This document shows, piece after piece, positions 30,381 to 42,065 of a stretch of 64,000 nt of DNA. The number at the start of each line of letters is the position of its first letter. The stretch's first letter is position 1. The position numbers and the translations under genes are program-made. A model generated the notes under the pieces. It searched no databases and was not told where the DNA came from. It was given only the letters and a program-made list of their open reading frames with translations. Origin of the DNA: Certhia americana (Eukaryota; Chordata; Aves; Passeriformes; Certhiidae); assembly GCA_018697195.1 (NCBI GenBank), contig JAGMWU010000038.1, positions 302,850-366,849 of the forward strand, given 5' to 3'.

Positions 30381-33300
30381 AGCTGTGACTGGCAGCGTGC
30401 AGCAGCCAGGGCAGCACTGGTGGTTCTGCTCTGATATCCAGCAGTGGGAAGGAGAGCAGCTGCTAAGCCTCTCTGGCATGGATCCTGCCCCTCTACCCAG
30501 GACAATCTGAGAACCTCCAGCACCAACAAACTGCCCCATGACCAGCTGCCAGGCAGAGCAAATGGACCGGTAGGCCAAGTGGGAATAGGGGCCTCTGTAG
30601 GTGCAGGCTCGGGCTCATGGTGTCCCTGATATGTCCCTTGGGACAGGACTGGAACAAGTCACCTCTGCCCTGATGGAGATCCTCAGATGGGAACTGCAGA
30701 TGTCTGCCCACAGCAATGGCTATGGAGATGCCTGTGTCCCCCCATATTCCCATGCTTCACTTTCAGGAGGAAATCCAACCCCATAATCCAGACTCTGAAT
30801 CTCTCTTTAGAAGCCATAAGTGCAAGGACCTGTGGGTGCAGTAGCAGAGATGGAAGCCCACCCACAGCACCAGGCAGAGGGGAGTGTACTCTGGGATGTG
30901 CAGCTTGCTCCAAGCTCTCCCAGGCCCTCCCAAACCCTGAGCACGGGTATTACGGTCAGACTGCCAAGTGGCAAGTGGTGACCCAATGAGAAATGCATCT
31001 CATGGCTTCCCATGAGCCCTCCCAAGGGGAGGACTTTAAAGGAAAAGCTGTCCTGGTGCCGTGTTGCTTTGTGGCTCCACTATTCAGTTCATGGGTTAAG
31101 TATATGGGGGATCAGGGATGAGATGCTGAGCCCTCCAACCCTCCAACCCCTTTTCCAGCTTTGCTGATCCTTCTATCAAGCATCATCAGCCTATTTTCCA
31201 TAAAGTCAGTAGACCACACAAACATCTGCTCAAAATATCCCATTTCACTGAAAGAAATTTTTCTGAATATAAGATCCCAAACAAGCCAGTCTTCTGTTCC
31301 CCATAGCCCCCAGCGCTGTGGGGTTGGGGTCACGCTCACATTCTCATGACCAGTTTTCCCAAAGCCGTGAGCTTGGAGCCTGCAGGAAAAGCCAAAAGAC
31401 AATGGGCTGGCACGAGACCAGGCCAGCGTGGGGCAGAGAGATGGAGGCTCACACACAAAGACACCATCCCAGGATGTGCCCCATTAAATGCCACCTTGGA
31501 ACAGCCCCTGTGTGACTGGTGCGACCCTGGCTCATCCCCATTAGTCCTGAGGGGAGACTCAAAGGAGTTAAAAAATCTCTTTGCGCTTTGCCCAGACACC
31601 TGGGGCAAATTAGGGGAACCTCAGCACAGCTGGAAATTAGTCTTTGCTTCCCACACTGCAGCAGCAGAGTCATCTCAGCCATGGAGAGAGCTGGGGGTCT
31701 GCAGCAGTTGGTGCTCTCTCTGGGCACACGGTGCCTCAAAGCAGAGGCTTCACAAATAAACAAGCAGAGCTGCCTGCAGTGTTTCCTGCACACTCTCAGT
31801 GTTTGTGCTAGGTCTAAAGTAGTGATGTCCCTTAGGTAGATTGCCAGACAGGGATGGGATGTCCCTTGGGATACTCCCAGGTAGGGATGAGCTGATCAGA
31901 GTGGGGGCTGGGAGCCCCTCTGGATCCCCCCAGCCAGTCCCGTGGCATGGCCAGGGATGCTAGGACAGGGATGTGGTTTGCAGGGTGGTGGAGGTTTTCC
32001 TCCTGCAGTTTGTGCCAGCTCACACTGGCATGCAGAGCACCGGAGCCACTGAGCCCAAACAGGTCAGGCAGCCAGCACTATGGACAGGATGCAGAACTCC
32101 CTGCCCTCATCCTGGGCCAGAGGAATCCCCAGCTGTCAGCGGGGCAGCACCTCACCAGTTTCCTTGCAGGGCAGTGGAAATGCAGAGAGGATGTTTGTGC
32201 AGAATAGAGCTGGAGAGGATCCAGGCCATTGGCAGGTTTTAGCCCCCGTCAGTGCTAAAAAACCATCCTGCCTCCAGGGCTCACCACAGCCCTGCTGATC
32301 TTGCCCAGCATTCTCCAGGATGTCAGCCCAACCCCAAATCTGGCCTAAGAGCCCAACTCCCTGGGTTGGCGGGGCTCCCAGCACCTTCATTCTGTCCCAG
32401 GGAAGCCCTAGGATGGACATCTTCCGATGTAAGAAACTGCAGCCCAGGGCTGCTGCTGCTCCTACAGTAAAACATCCTCGTGCTCAAGGGTCTCCACTGC
32501 TTGGGGCTTTAAGGATCCTACAAGAAAAATGAAGCTTTTCTCCAGGAAATGCTTCAGGATGAACTATTCCCACCTCTAAAGAGAAATTTTTCTCTTCTAC
32601 ACTTTTCCCATGTGCACAATGTCCAGCTCTGCCCCTCTGCTCTAGCTGCAGGGATTAAAGCTCACCTTCAACTGGGAGCTGTAGTGGAGAGCAGCCCCCA
32701 GGCCTGACTGTCTCATTCCTGCTGCCCTGGGGAAGGGATGGGGACAGGGACAAGCACATGAGCTGGGACAAACACCTGGAGCCCCACATTGGCTGTGCAG
32801 ATATTCACATCCCTTTTCACTGCCTTTAAAAGGCAGAATGGGGGAGAGGCCTTGGCAGATCCCTACTGGGATCCTTGATGCTGAGGGGACAGAGAAGACA
32901 CACTCCATGCTTCCAAACAGCATCCCATCTCCTCAGCAGTCTTCATGCTGTTCCAGTTCCTCAGGTGGTACCTCCTCTGTTCTTAGCAGTTCCTCAGGGA
33001 AGGGCCATGTCTGCAGATGTCTGTGACCAGCTGGGAGCGGAGTGGATGGACCATTCCACACTGGCAGAAGAAAATCAAACCCCAGAAAATCCAGCTATCA
33101 GTGTCTTGAGGTCTTCTTATGCCAGAGATGTTTTATAAACTCACTGCTCCTCCAAACCCAGCATCTTATCCCTGTTTGTCCTTTGGCCACCCTGGATCTG
33201 ACAGCAATAAACACCTCAGTGTCAGCACATCCTGCCTGAAACATCCCAGACAAGTTCTCATATAAAATATGGTGTTAGCTTATTTCAGCTCAGAATGACA

Positions 33301-33417
33301 GGGACATGGAAGTCTCCATTCTTCCATTCTTTCCTTCCAAATTTGCCGCCTTTGCTGCTGCGGAGACAACTCCGAGCAATATTAACAAGCTCTGAGAGCA
33401 GGATTCCATATGAAAGA
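30381..33417. other. Intergenic, nothing recognised
   Basis: Unique-looking DNA without a supported exon, repeat family or structured element. The open frames overlap each other on both strands and show no domain. Confidence 0.5.
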
Positions 33418-33690
33418 ACATAAAATTATGGAATATCCTGAGTTGGAAGGGACCCACAAAGAGCATGGAGACCAACTCCTGGCCCTGCACAGACACCCCA
33501 ACAATCCCACCCTGTGTCTGGGAGCATTGTCCAAATGCTCCTGGAGCTCTGGCAGCCTTGGAACTGTGACCATTCCCTGGGGAGCCTGGCCAGTGCCTGA
33601 CCACCCTCGGGGGGAGGAGCCTTTTCCTGATATCCAGCCTGACCCTCTCCTGGCACAGCTCCAGCTGTTCCCTCATGGAATTCTCTCCCT
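33418..33690 (-). mobile_element. CR1 LINE 3' fragment
   Basis: The plus strand reads ATTATGGAATATCCTGAGTT, GGAAGGGACCCACAAAGAGC, CCAACAATCCCACCCTGTGT and TTCCTGATATCCAGCCTGAC, the reverse complement of the same CR1 subfamily as at 16707. The 207-codon open frame that covers it on the plus strand is antisense to the element and not a gene. Confidence 0.9.
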
Positions 33691-35444
33691 TTACCAAGGC
33701 TCATGCTCCCTATGCACTCAGCATGTTGAGCATCCCCTGGCTCCTCCACAGCAGAAGAGCTGCTCAGAGCAGCCAGACATTAGCACTGGGAACCTGCACT
33801 GCCAGGCACTGATGGACACCAGCCCAGGGCATGGGCTGTGGGGGCTGCTGAGCAGCTTTCCCCCTTTCCACACTCTGTATTTCCTGGAGATGAGCCATCT
33901 CTGCCTGTATTCCATCAGCAGGAAAAGCTGCATGGGGAACATCCTGCCAGCCCTGACAGGTGTGTCCATTGCCACTTCCATTCATTTCCATCCACTGTGC
34001 TTTCTGCAACAGGGCTATTTTCCTGCTATTTGAGACACTTCTCCCTCTTGGCCCCCTCAGTGTTGCCACTGGGGTGGAGGGCAGCATGATGCAGCTGGTT
34101 GGCTTTACCACATTTACCACATGATCCAAAAAGCCAAAGTTAAAAAAAAAATTATACTCAAAATAGTACAAAACCTAAGTGCTGGGAGATTCCCTCAGAT
34201 TAAAGGAGGAAAGTAAAACAGGTTCAGTTGTAGAAATTAGAGCAGGATGTTGCACAAAGCCAGAGTCAGAGCATGGTGCAGAGGGGTTGTAGGACTCACT
34301 GTATGGGACTCACCCCTGCACAGGTATAACAGCCCTGAGGACATCCAAGCTGGGACGTAGAAGTCTTTTCCCAAAGCAGGGTGAACAAATCTGCCCTATG
34401 GGGAAAGCTCTGGATGTTGTCTCCAGGGAAGGGCCTGGAGCCACAAAATGTCCTCAGGCAGACCCTGAGTTATGGTTTGCAGGAGGAATCCAGGGCTGGC
34501 AGCACGGGACAAAACCAGAGCAGCTCCATGGCTGAGGCTCACCTTGCTACTCATTGAAACTGCTCCTGCAGCATCCCCAGGCCAGTGGGTGGAGGAGCAG
34601 TGCGAGATTTCTTAGTGGGGTTTGGACGTAAAAGGCAGTAGAGGCTGGAGATGGGCAGATTAACATCAAAGGAAAAATACGATAAAAAAGTACTTCATCC
34701 CAGTTTGTCCTAGGCAGGAGAGGCTGAGTGGCCTCACCATGAATCATGCTGGTGACGAAGCCAGTGACGGGCTGTTTGTTTGCCTGTTGCCAAGGGCCCA
34801 GTGGCTGTGGGCTGGGATCTGTGCGCACTGTGGTTCAGCCACTCTTTCAAGAAGATTTGGGATGGGGAAGCCTGCTGTGATCTGAGGGCAGAGCTGAGAC
34901 CGCAGGGTGGGGTTGGACTGGGCAGGATGGAGCCTGTGGTACCAGGAAAGGGGACTGTGCTGGCTGGAGACCCCAGTTGCTGCAGAGACCAGTAGGATGG
35001 AGACTGTAGGGGCCAGTGGCAGCAGAAGCAGGGGGTGCTGTGACACACACCAACCCCAAGAACCACTATACAAGGGGGGACGGAGGACAGATCCCTCTGG
35101 GAATGACTCATGGACAATCAGAAAACACTCTTGGCTCCAATGACAGAGAGCACCAAACTGCCCTCCTGTTCTGTGATGGAGGTGAGTTCCTCTTCCCACT
35201 GCCTCCACTTCTGTCTTTTGCCCTTCTCTGTGCAAAGCTTGACTCCACTCACTGGATGCTCAGATCTGCCTGGTCTGCAGTGCTCAGTCCAAGTGCTAAT
35301 ACATCCCCTCCACCCTCCAGTGAGGTGTGGGGTCTTCAGAGCTCATTTGCCAGGCTGGGTTCAGCACATTCATCCAATTTTCCATTCTTCCATTACTGTC
35401 TTAACACCTGGGGGTTTGCCTGCATAGAGGTGGGCTCTTCAAGC
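33691..35444. other. Intergenic, nothing recognised
   Basis: No supported exon. One AP-1 heptamer at 35104-35110. Confidence 0.45.
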
Positions 35445-36205
35445 ATATAGAATTTCAGATTTACAGACTGATTGTCGTAAAAGGAACCTTAAAGCCCATC
35501 TCCTTCTACCCTCCTGCCATGGGCAGCAACATCTTCCACTGGACCAGGTTGCTCTAAGCCCTGTCCAACCTTGAAAACTTCCAGGGATGGGGCAGCCACA
35601 GCTTCTCTGGGCAACATGTGCTGGTGCCTCACCACCTCATGGGGAAGAATTTCTTCCTAATATCTAATCTAAACCTACTTTTTAAAAGTTTAAGGCCATT
35701 GCCATTTGTCTTCTTTCCATGATTCCCTTTCCCTGCCTGTCCATTTCCTTCTTGTCCTTTCAGTTGACCAGCAGGTCTCCACTCAGCCATGCCAGTCTTA
35801 TCTTCCTTTCCTGATTTCTTACTTGTGTGGATTGAGAGTTCTTGCACTCTATGGAAAGAGTCCTTAAAGACCTGCTAACTCTGTTCTGCCCCCTTCTCCC
35901 TAAGTGCAGTTTCTTAGGCATCCCATTGACCAGCCTCTTGAACAGCTTGCAATTCGCTTTCCTAAAATTCAGGGTCCAGCCCTAACTTGAATCTTTGCCT
36001 GTCCCACATCTCTCAGGGCTGTGAATTCCACTGTTCTCTGCAGTCCAGCTGCCTCCAATCTTGATATCACTGATGAGCTCACTTGCATTGGTGATCAACA
36101 GGTCCCGTGATATATCCTCTTTGGTAGGACTTCCATACATGGCTCCTTGCAAAGCCAAGCTCTGCTCTCCTATGAGAATGCTGGAAATTATCATAATGCA
36201 AATAA
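35445..36205 (-). mobile_element. CR1 LINE with ORF2 endonuclease remnant
   Basis: The left part (35445-35715) is the CR1 3' end on the minus strand (GGTTGCTCTAAGCCCTGTCC, GGGGCAGCCACAGCTTCTCTG). Further upstream in the element, minus-strand sequence around 36190-36000 translates to DLLITNASELISDIKIGG, which matches the conserved LLDLLLTN...GDVVVGG block near the end of the CR1 ORF2 endonuclease domain. Sequence near 35970-35920 resembles the following LNFRKANCKLFKRLV block. An internal deletion has joined the endonuclease region to the 3' end, and the reading frame is broken. This is the only CR1 here with recognisable protein-coding sequence. Confidence 0.75.
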
Positions 36206-36269
36206 AGCCATATATTATTAATGATTATACAGCATCATCCACACTGCAGGCTCTGCACAACCCTCTGCC

Positions 36270-36478
36270 CTGTCGAAGGATAAAGAAGAAGGGTGGTGAG
36301 GCCCTGGCAAAGGCTGCCCAGAGAAACCTGAATGCTCCATCCCTGGAATTGTTCAAGGTCAGATTGGATGGGACTTGGAGAACCTGGGATAGTGGAAGGT
36401 GTCCTTGCCCATGGCAGCAAGGTGGAAGAAGGGCTTCAAAGTCTCTTCTAGCCCCAATCACTCTGTGATTCTGTCACC
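36270..36478 (+). mobile_element. CR1 LINE 3' end
   Basis: Plus-strand CR1 with GGTGGTGAGGCCCTGGCAAAG, TGCCCAGAGAAACCTG and a terminal CACTCTGTGATTCTG. It lies 65 bases from the minus-strand CR1, so the pair is inverted. Confidence 0.88.
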
Positions 36479-36559
36479 CCCAGGATCTGACCAGTCGTGT
36501 GGTTATGTTGTGATACACAGCTGGGCTCATCCTGGTTCCCCTCCCCAGGCAGTGAGAAG

Positions 36560-37160
36560 CCAGCCCAGGCGCAGACTCTACGGGACTGAATCAGCAAAGA
36601 CACAGCACCAAACCCTCTCTCACCCGCGGACTCGCAGCCCCAAACCCTGCCCCGCCTGCCTGCACCCCCAGACGCACATCCCAGGGGAGCCTCCAGCCCC
36701 CGGAGGTGATGCCAAGGTTAACTCCGCCTGTGCCCCGCAGCTGGGTGGCTCGCCCGGCCGGGGGCCAAGGCTCAGCTGAGCACAGCCCGAGTCCCGGCAG
36801 GGCGCAGGAGGGATCAGCAGCTCCATCTCGTGTCTGACGGCCGCAGTACAAAGCGGGGAGCCCCGGGACAGCGCTGGCCACGGAGGCTCCCCGCCCCGCA
36901 TCCCGACGGGTGGGCCCGGGGGGCTGCCCTAACCCACGGCCAGCTTCACCCTGTGGCTCCTGAAGGAGGCTGAGACTCGGGACAGAGGTGTCAGTCGGCT
37001 CTGCGACGTCCCAGCCTGGAGACTCGGAGCGGCGCGGCGATCGTCCGGCTGCCGTCCAGAGTCCTCCCAGCAGCCCAGGGGTGCTCGCCCGCGGGGATGC
37101 CACCCCCTCGCTGTCCTGTGCCACTCTTCTCCACAGACCCCCTGCTCTGGCCGCAGAGCA
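36560..37160. promoter_or_regulatory. Orphan CpG island between LMNA and MEX3A
   Basis: About 600 bases of GC-rich, CpG-dense DNA (GGCTCGCCCGGCCGGGG, CTGCGACGTC, GGAGCGGCGCGGCGATCG) 11 kb from LMNA exon 1 and 12 kb from MEX3A exon 1. No known gene starts here in mammals. It may be the promoter of an unannotated transcript or a regulatory island shared by the divergent genes. Confidence 0.45.
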
Positions 37161-40100
37161 CGTGGCACCGAAAGCACAAGGAGAGATTCATTTTTACAGG
37201 CACAGGGCCAAGGCGGAGAGACTGTTTCTCATTAGGGAGGCAGAACTGGGAGTAAATGGTCCCGAGCTCCCATACCAGGCTGGCATCTTCCCAAGGGGAT
37301 GAGGAGACAAGCCATCCTCCGCCGGGGTTTACATTGCAGGCAGCATTTGTCCCGGAGGCACTGAACACCCATTGCCGGGGAACATCCCCTGGATGCTGGC
37401 GTGGGGAGGAGCAACGGTATCCTGACCCAGCAGCGGAAAAGAAGTGGCAACACAGCCTGTGCGTCCCTCAGCCACATCACGCTGACCCGGTTCTCTCTCC
37501 AGGCTTTTTGCCAACAGCAAAGAGAGGGAGAAAAGGCTCCCGGGCAGCAGATAGTCCCGGTGAGCCAGCCAGGAGACGGGACATGCTGACAATAGCATTG
37601 CCGGATGGAAGCGGGAATCAGAAACCAGCTGCAGCTCCCACATGGAGTGAGCGAATGTGGTGCCACGGCAGAGCAGGTGGGACGGGGATGGAGATGGACA
37701 CAGTGCCCTGAGCAGGTGACCACTGCAGCAGAATACACACTCCGTTGTAGACATGGGATGAAAGCGATAGCTCCTGCAGCTCGGCCTCTCTGCACAAAAC
37801 ATGCTGGACACAGCCAGGCTCCTGGCTCCCTGCTTCTGGGATGGACCCACAGTTTTTCCTGCCTCCCGGTGCCCTTCCAGCCCAGCTGCACAGCCCTGGT
37901 ATCATCCCCCAAGCAGAAAACACCCCTCGTGCTCTTGCTGGCACATCACTGGCGCCGGGATCTCATTGCTCCCACGGCAGAGCGCCAAGCGATCCGGATG
38001 GGAACAGTCGCAGGCTGAGCTGCAGGTGTTGGGCTGACGGCAGCACCTCCCACTGCTTGGGGAGCTGGCGGGGCAGCGCCAAGACTTCTCCGGTTTCCAG
38101 AAACAAGATCTCCAGGGAGGCTGCTGGCCCAAGCACCAACTGGCAGACGTGGCAAGCAGGGTGGTGGGGACGGCCTGGCAGAGAGGTGCTGCTCTGCTGC
38201 CCTGCCATCCTGCCTGCCACACTACCATCACCTTTTGAGCATCCCAAAAGACCATGGGGAACAGGAATTAATACAGGGATTTTGGTACACCTTCAGCCAA
38301 CTGATCCCCAGCATCTGCCTGCTGGTACTGGCTCTGTGGCTGCTCCAAGGAAGGGAGCAGGCCAGACATGGCCCTAGGTGCCCACTGCACCTCCTGACAG
38401 TAGAGTCAGGAACAAGGCCCCATGTGTCCTGGACAGGAGGGAGAGGCTTCAGACAGTTGAGGGGGTCCCAAATGCTGAATTCATGCCATGTGCAGGAAAC
38501 TCCTCCCTGCACACCCCTCCTCACCCACTCTCTCCAAGGCAAACCCAAGGTGAAATATGAGGCAGGAGCAGGGTAATACCTGGGATCAGCATTGCTGCCC
38601 TGGGTGCTACCCTCTCTTCTAATCCACAGCCTCCTTCTTTGGCATGGCACAGGGACAGGGTGACACTGTCCTGAGCCACCTCCCTGCCTCTGGGGTGCTG
38701 AAACTAAGGAGTGGGAGGTTTCAGCCACTGTGGGGTGTAGTGGGGGTCTCCTGGATTTGCAAAAGTGGGACCAACAGTGTTCCATAAAGGGGTCTGAATC
38801 CACGGCAGTGCTGAGTGGTGAGACACCACAGCTGGGGCTGTGGAAGCCTCAGGAATTGCCTCCCAATCCCCTTTCCTTCCTGGCTGTGTCCACGTGACAA
38901 ACCCAGAGCCCCTGTGCATTTGACACTGCCCTGTGCCCCACGGGTGGCCGGGACTCAGGGAGCTCCCAAGAAGCAGAAGATGCTCCCACAGCCGAGGCAA
39001 TCGCGGCATTTTGGGAAGCATGCAAGCAGACTGCAACTCACGCTTGGATTTACACCGCTTGCATGGCCCTTTGCTGCTTGCCGAGGATTCGGCCCTTTGG
39101 CAGGCTCCGAAAGGATCTCAAGCCCCCCTGCTTTGTTATTAAATCAAATCCATCTGGCCTCGACCACGGACGGTTGTTATTCGAGATCCCTCTCCTAGAG
39201 GAGCTGGGATTAGCTCCGGGCATGGGGGATTCTCCCTCCCTCCCTCTCTCCCACCGCTCCCAGCCCTCCTGCCTCTCTCTTTTGTGTTTCTCCACTTCTC
39301 GAGGAGCAGGGGGAGGTGCGGGCGCATTCGGCAGCTTTTGTGCAGCGCGGAGCTGGCTGCACGCGTGTCCCCGCAGACCACAATGCCACCGCGCTCCCGG
39401 TGGGTCCCATCTGGACATACCTGCACCCCACCTACCCACATCAGGGCAGTCAGAACCCCCCGAACCCTGGGAATGCCACAGCTGGCACGGGGGATGACAG
39501 TGACATGAGCCTTTGTCCCAGCCACATGCCACTCCCATTTTTTACCCCAAGCAGCCGAAACGCTGCCGGGAGCTGCTTTCCCCAGGGACATGCAGGGCTG
39601 AGCAGGGTAATCCCCTCTCCCAGCCCCATAAAACCCACTGCCCCAGGAGAGCAGGGTGAACTGGAATGATGTGGGATGTGCTACTGTGGAGCAAGTGCTT
39701 TTAGCTTTACAGCAAGTGCCTTGAGTGCTGCTGCTTGCCCGGGTGTCACTGCTAGTGTTCCTTAAGGCTGCAGCTTCCAAACCCCTGTTGAGGAGCTGCT
39801 GGATCGAGGCTTTGGCTGGAACCTTCATGAAGACAATGGATTTCCACTGCCCTGACAACACAGAAAGCAGTGGGCAAAAGAATTGGTGATGACCTGGCAG
39901 CAGGAGGCAGAGGCAGGGCATCCAGCTGGTGTGGGGAATGTGTGTCTGCTCCTGGTGCAACCCTTGGGGCCACCTGGACCAGCAGGGACAAGGTGACAGC
40001 ATGTCTGGCTCCAGCCCTCCAGGGACTCCTTTAGGTTGGGCAGATGGAGCCATGGTCCCAATGGGCTCTCCAGTGCTGGGCCCTGTGTTCTGGCTGCCAG

Positions 40101-41190
40101 CAATTAGTGTTGCAGCTTGTTTTGGAGTGATCGCTGGGTACAGGCTCTCCCCAAGAAGCACTGGGGCTCAGGACATGCCCTGACACTCTGCTCCTGGCTG
40201 AGCTTGACCTTGGCCTCTTGCATCTCCTCTGCTGTAAACTTCTCTCACAAGGACACAGCCTGACATGCAGGTACCTCCACCCTCAACGGGGTACACGGTC
40301 CCCAGAAAATGACACTCCCAGCCCCTCGATCCCCAGAAGCTGTGTATGGGGCACATCTCTCCTGGGAGGAGGGACTGTGGCAGTGTGGGACGAAGGCCAG
40401 CTGGGCACAGTGTCAAGAGGGACATGATGGGTCAGAGGCCAACTTTAAACATGGATTCAGTGTGCAAATCTCCCAAACAGTGTGCACGTGTTACCTTCCC
40501 AGCCTTGGCAAAGCCTTCAACACACCCCAGAAGAGCTGGCATCAATCCCTCCACTTCTCTTTCACCACAGGGATACCTGTACCAGAGCCTGTAGACAGCC
40601 TGAGACTGGGAAGTGAGACCTGAGCATCCCAGATGGTCCTTCACCCCTGGAAACATTGCAGCACCTTCCGAGGCTCAGAGCTTCCCTGCATGCCAGCAGC
40701 AGCCCCCAACTCACTGCTGATCTCTTTGGGATGTGGCATCCTGCAGCCAGATCTGCTGGACTTCAGCCTGGCTTCCAAGTCCTGGTCCTTCTGCAGCTGA
40801 CTGGAAAACATAAAAGGAGACAAGGAACTTTCTGACAGAGTGCTTCAGTCCAGGGAATCAGCAATGTGGGAATTAACAGTAGTGCCTTCACTCCTGGGTC
40901 ACACAGAGGTACAAACATCACTGCACCTGCTCTGTTCTCTTGGGGCATCTGCAGCATTTAGGCACGAGGTCTGCATCCTGCAGGAACTTTTTAATGGCAT
41001 AAGGGACTCTCCAGTGACAGAGATGGTGCTCTCATGTTTCCTGGATGGCCCTGATGGTATCATCCCCTCAAGGACCAAAGCACAGCCCCCTCCATCACAC
41101 AGCCCTGCGGTGGGCTGTCAGCCTGTTGGGGAAGAGATGGGAAGGTGTCCACTTGATGAGCCTGAAAAGAAGCCCTGTTGCTATGGAAAC
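37161..41190. other. Intergenic, nothing firm recognised
   Basis: No recognised repeat or exon. The minus-strand frame 39139-40161 stays open for 340 codons but begins with GTG and shows no domain. Around 38990-39240 the sequence is complex and CpG-containing, and could be conserved noncoding DNA. Confidence 0.45.
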
Positions 41191-41300
41191 ACTGCTTTTA
41201 AAGCAAATTAATAATAATTAACATGATCTATTAAATAATGGTAATAAAAACATTAGTAATGATTTGTAATTGGTAAAGCACTCGGAATAATATACACTCA
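41191..41300. promoter_or_regulatory. AT-rich candidate conserved element
   Basis: An island with repeated TAAT/ATTA cores (AATTAATAATAATTAACATG, TATTAAATAATGG, TTGTAATTGG) bordered by GC-rich DNA. It is similar in style to 30261-30380. Function unknown. Confidence 0.3.
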
Positions 41301-41714
41301 CCCTGCGACCTGCTCCCAGCGCAGGAACTGGAGCCAGGGGCGGCATCTCCCACCCGCAGGGGAGTCCTGGGTGAGGCCGAATGCCCTCTGCCTTCAGTAC
41401 TGTACAGGCAGGAGCTTAGTGGGATTCAGTGAGGGATCAGACTTTTATCTGGATAATGAGGATGTCTAGACTGATAAGAAGAAGGGGTAAATTGGCTCAG
41501 GGCCTGATTCTGCCTTCCCGTGTGCTTGGCACAGCAGCACGCTGTAGTGACCAGGCAAAACTGAGGTGGGTTGAGACCAGGAGTCTACATCAGGCTAGAT
41601 GAAGACCTTGTTCCTCCCAGTTTTTAAACCTAGAAATCAAAGTACTTGCAGCACTGTTAACCCCTGGGAGGCAGAGGTGAAAAGAACTCTAAGAAACTTT
41701 TAATTTGCTTGAAT

Positions 41715-42065
41715 TAAGCCTGGAGAAGAGAAGGCTCCAGAGAGATCTTAGAGCTGCTTCCAGCAGCTAAAGGAGTTCCAACAGGTCTGGAGAGGAACTT
41801 TGGACAAGGGTCTGAAGGGACAGGACAAGGGCGAATGTCTTCCCACTGTAAGAGGGTAGAGTTAGAGGAGATATTGAGAGGAAATTCTTCTGTGATGGTG
41901 GTGAGGTTCTGGCACAGGTTGCTCAGAGAAGCTGTGGCTACCCTATCCCTGGAGGTGTTCAAGGCTGGGTTGGACAGGGCTTGGAGCCTGGGATAGTGGA
42001 AGGTGTCCCTGCTCATGGCAGGGGCTGGGACTGGATGAGCTTTAAGGTCCCTTGGAACTTGGTTG
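41715..42065 (+). mobile_element. CR1 LINE 3' end
   Basis: Plus-strand CR1 beginning AGCCTGGAGAAGAGAAGGCT and continuing through GGTTGCTCAGAGAAGCTGTGG, GTTCAAGGCTGGGTTGGAC and CTTTAAGGTCCCTTGGAAC. The terminal octamer is lost. Confidence 0.9.

Noticed and set aside
33410..34033. Plus-strand 207-codon frame
   Set aside because: Its first half is antisense to a CR1 3' end, and the remainder has no recognisable domain.
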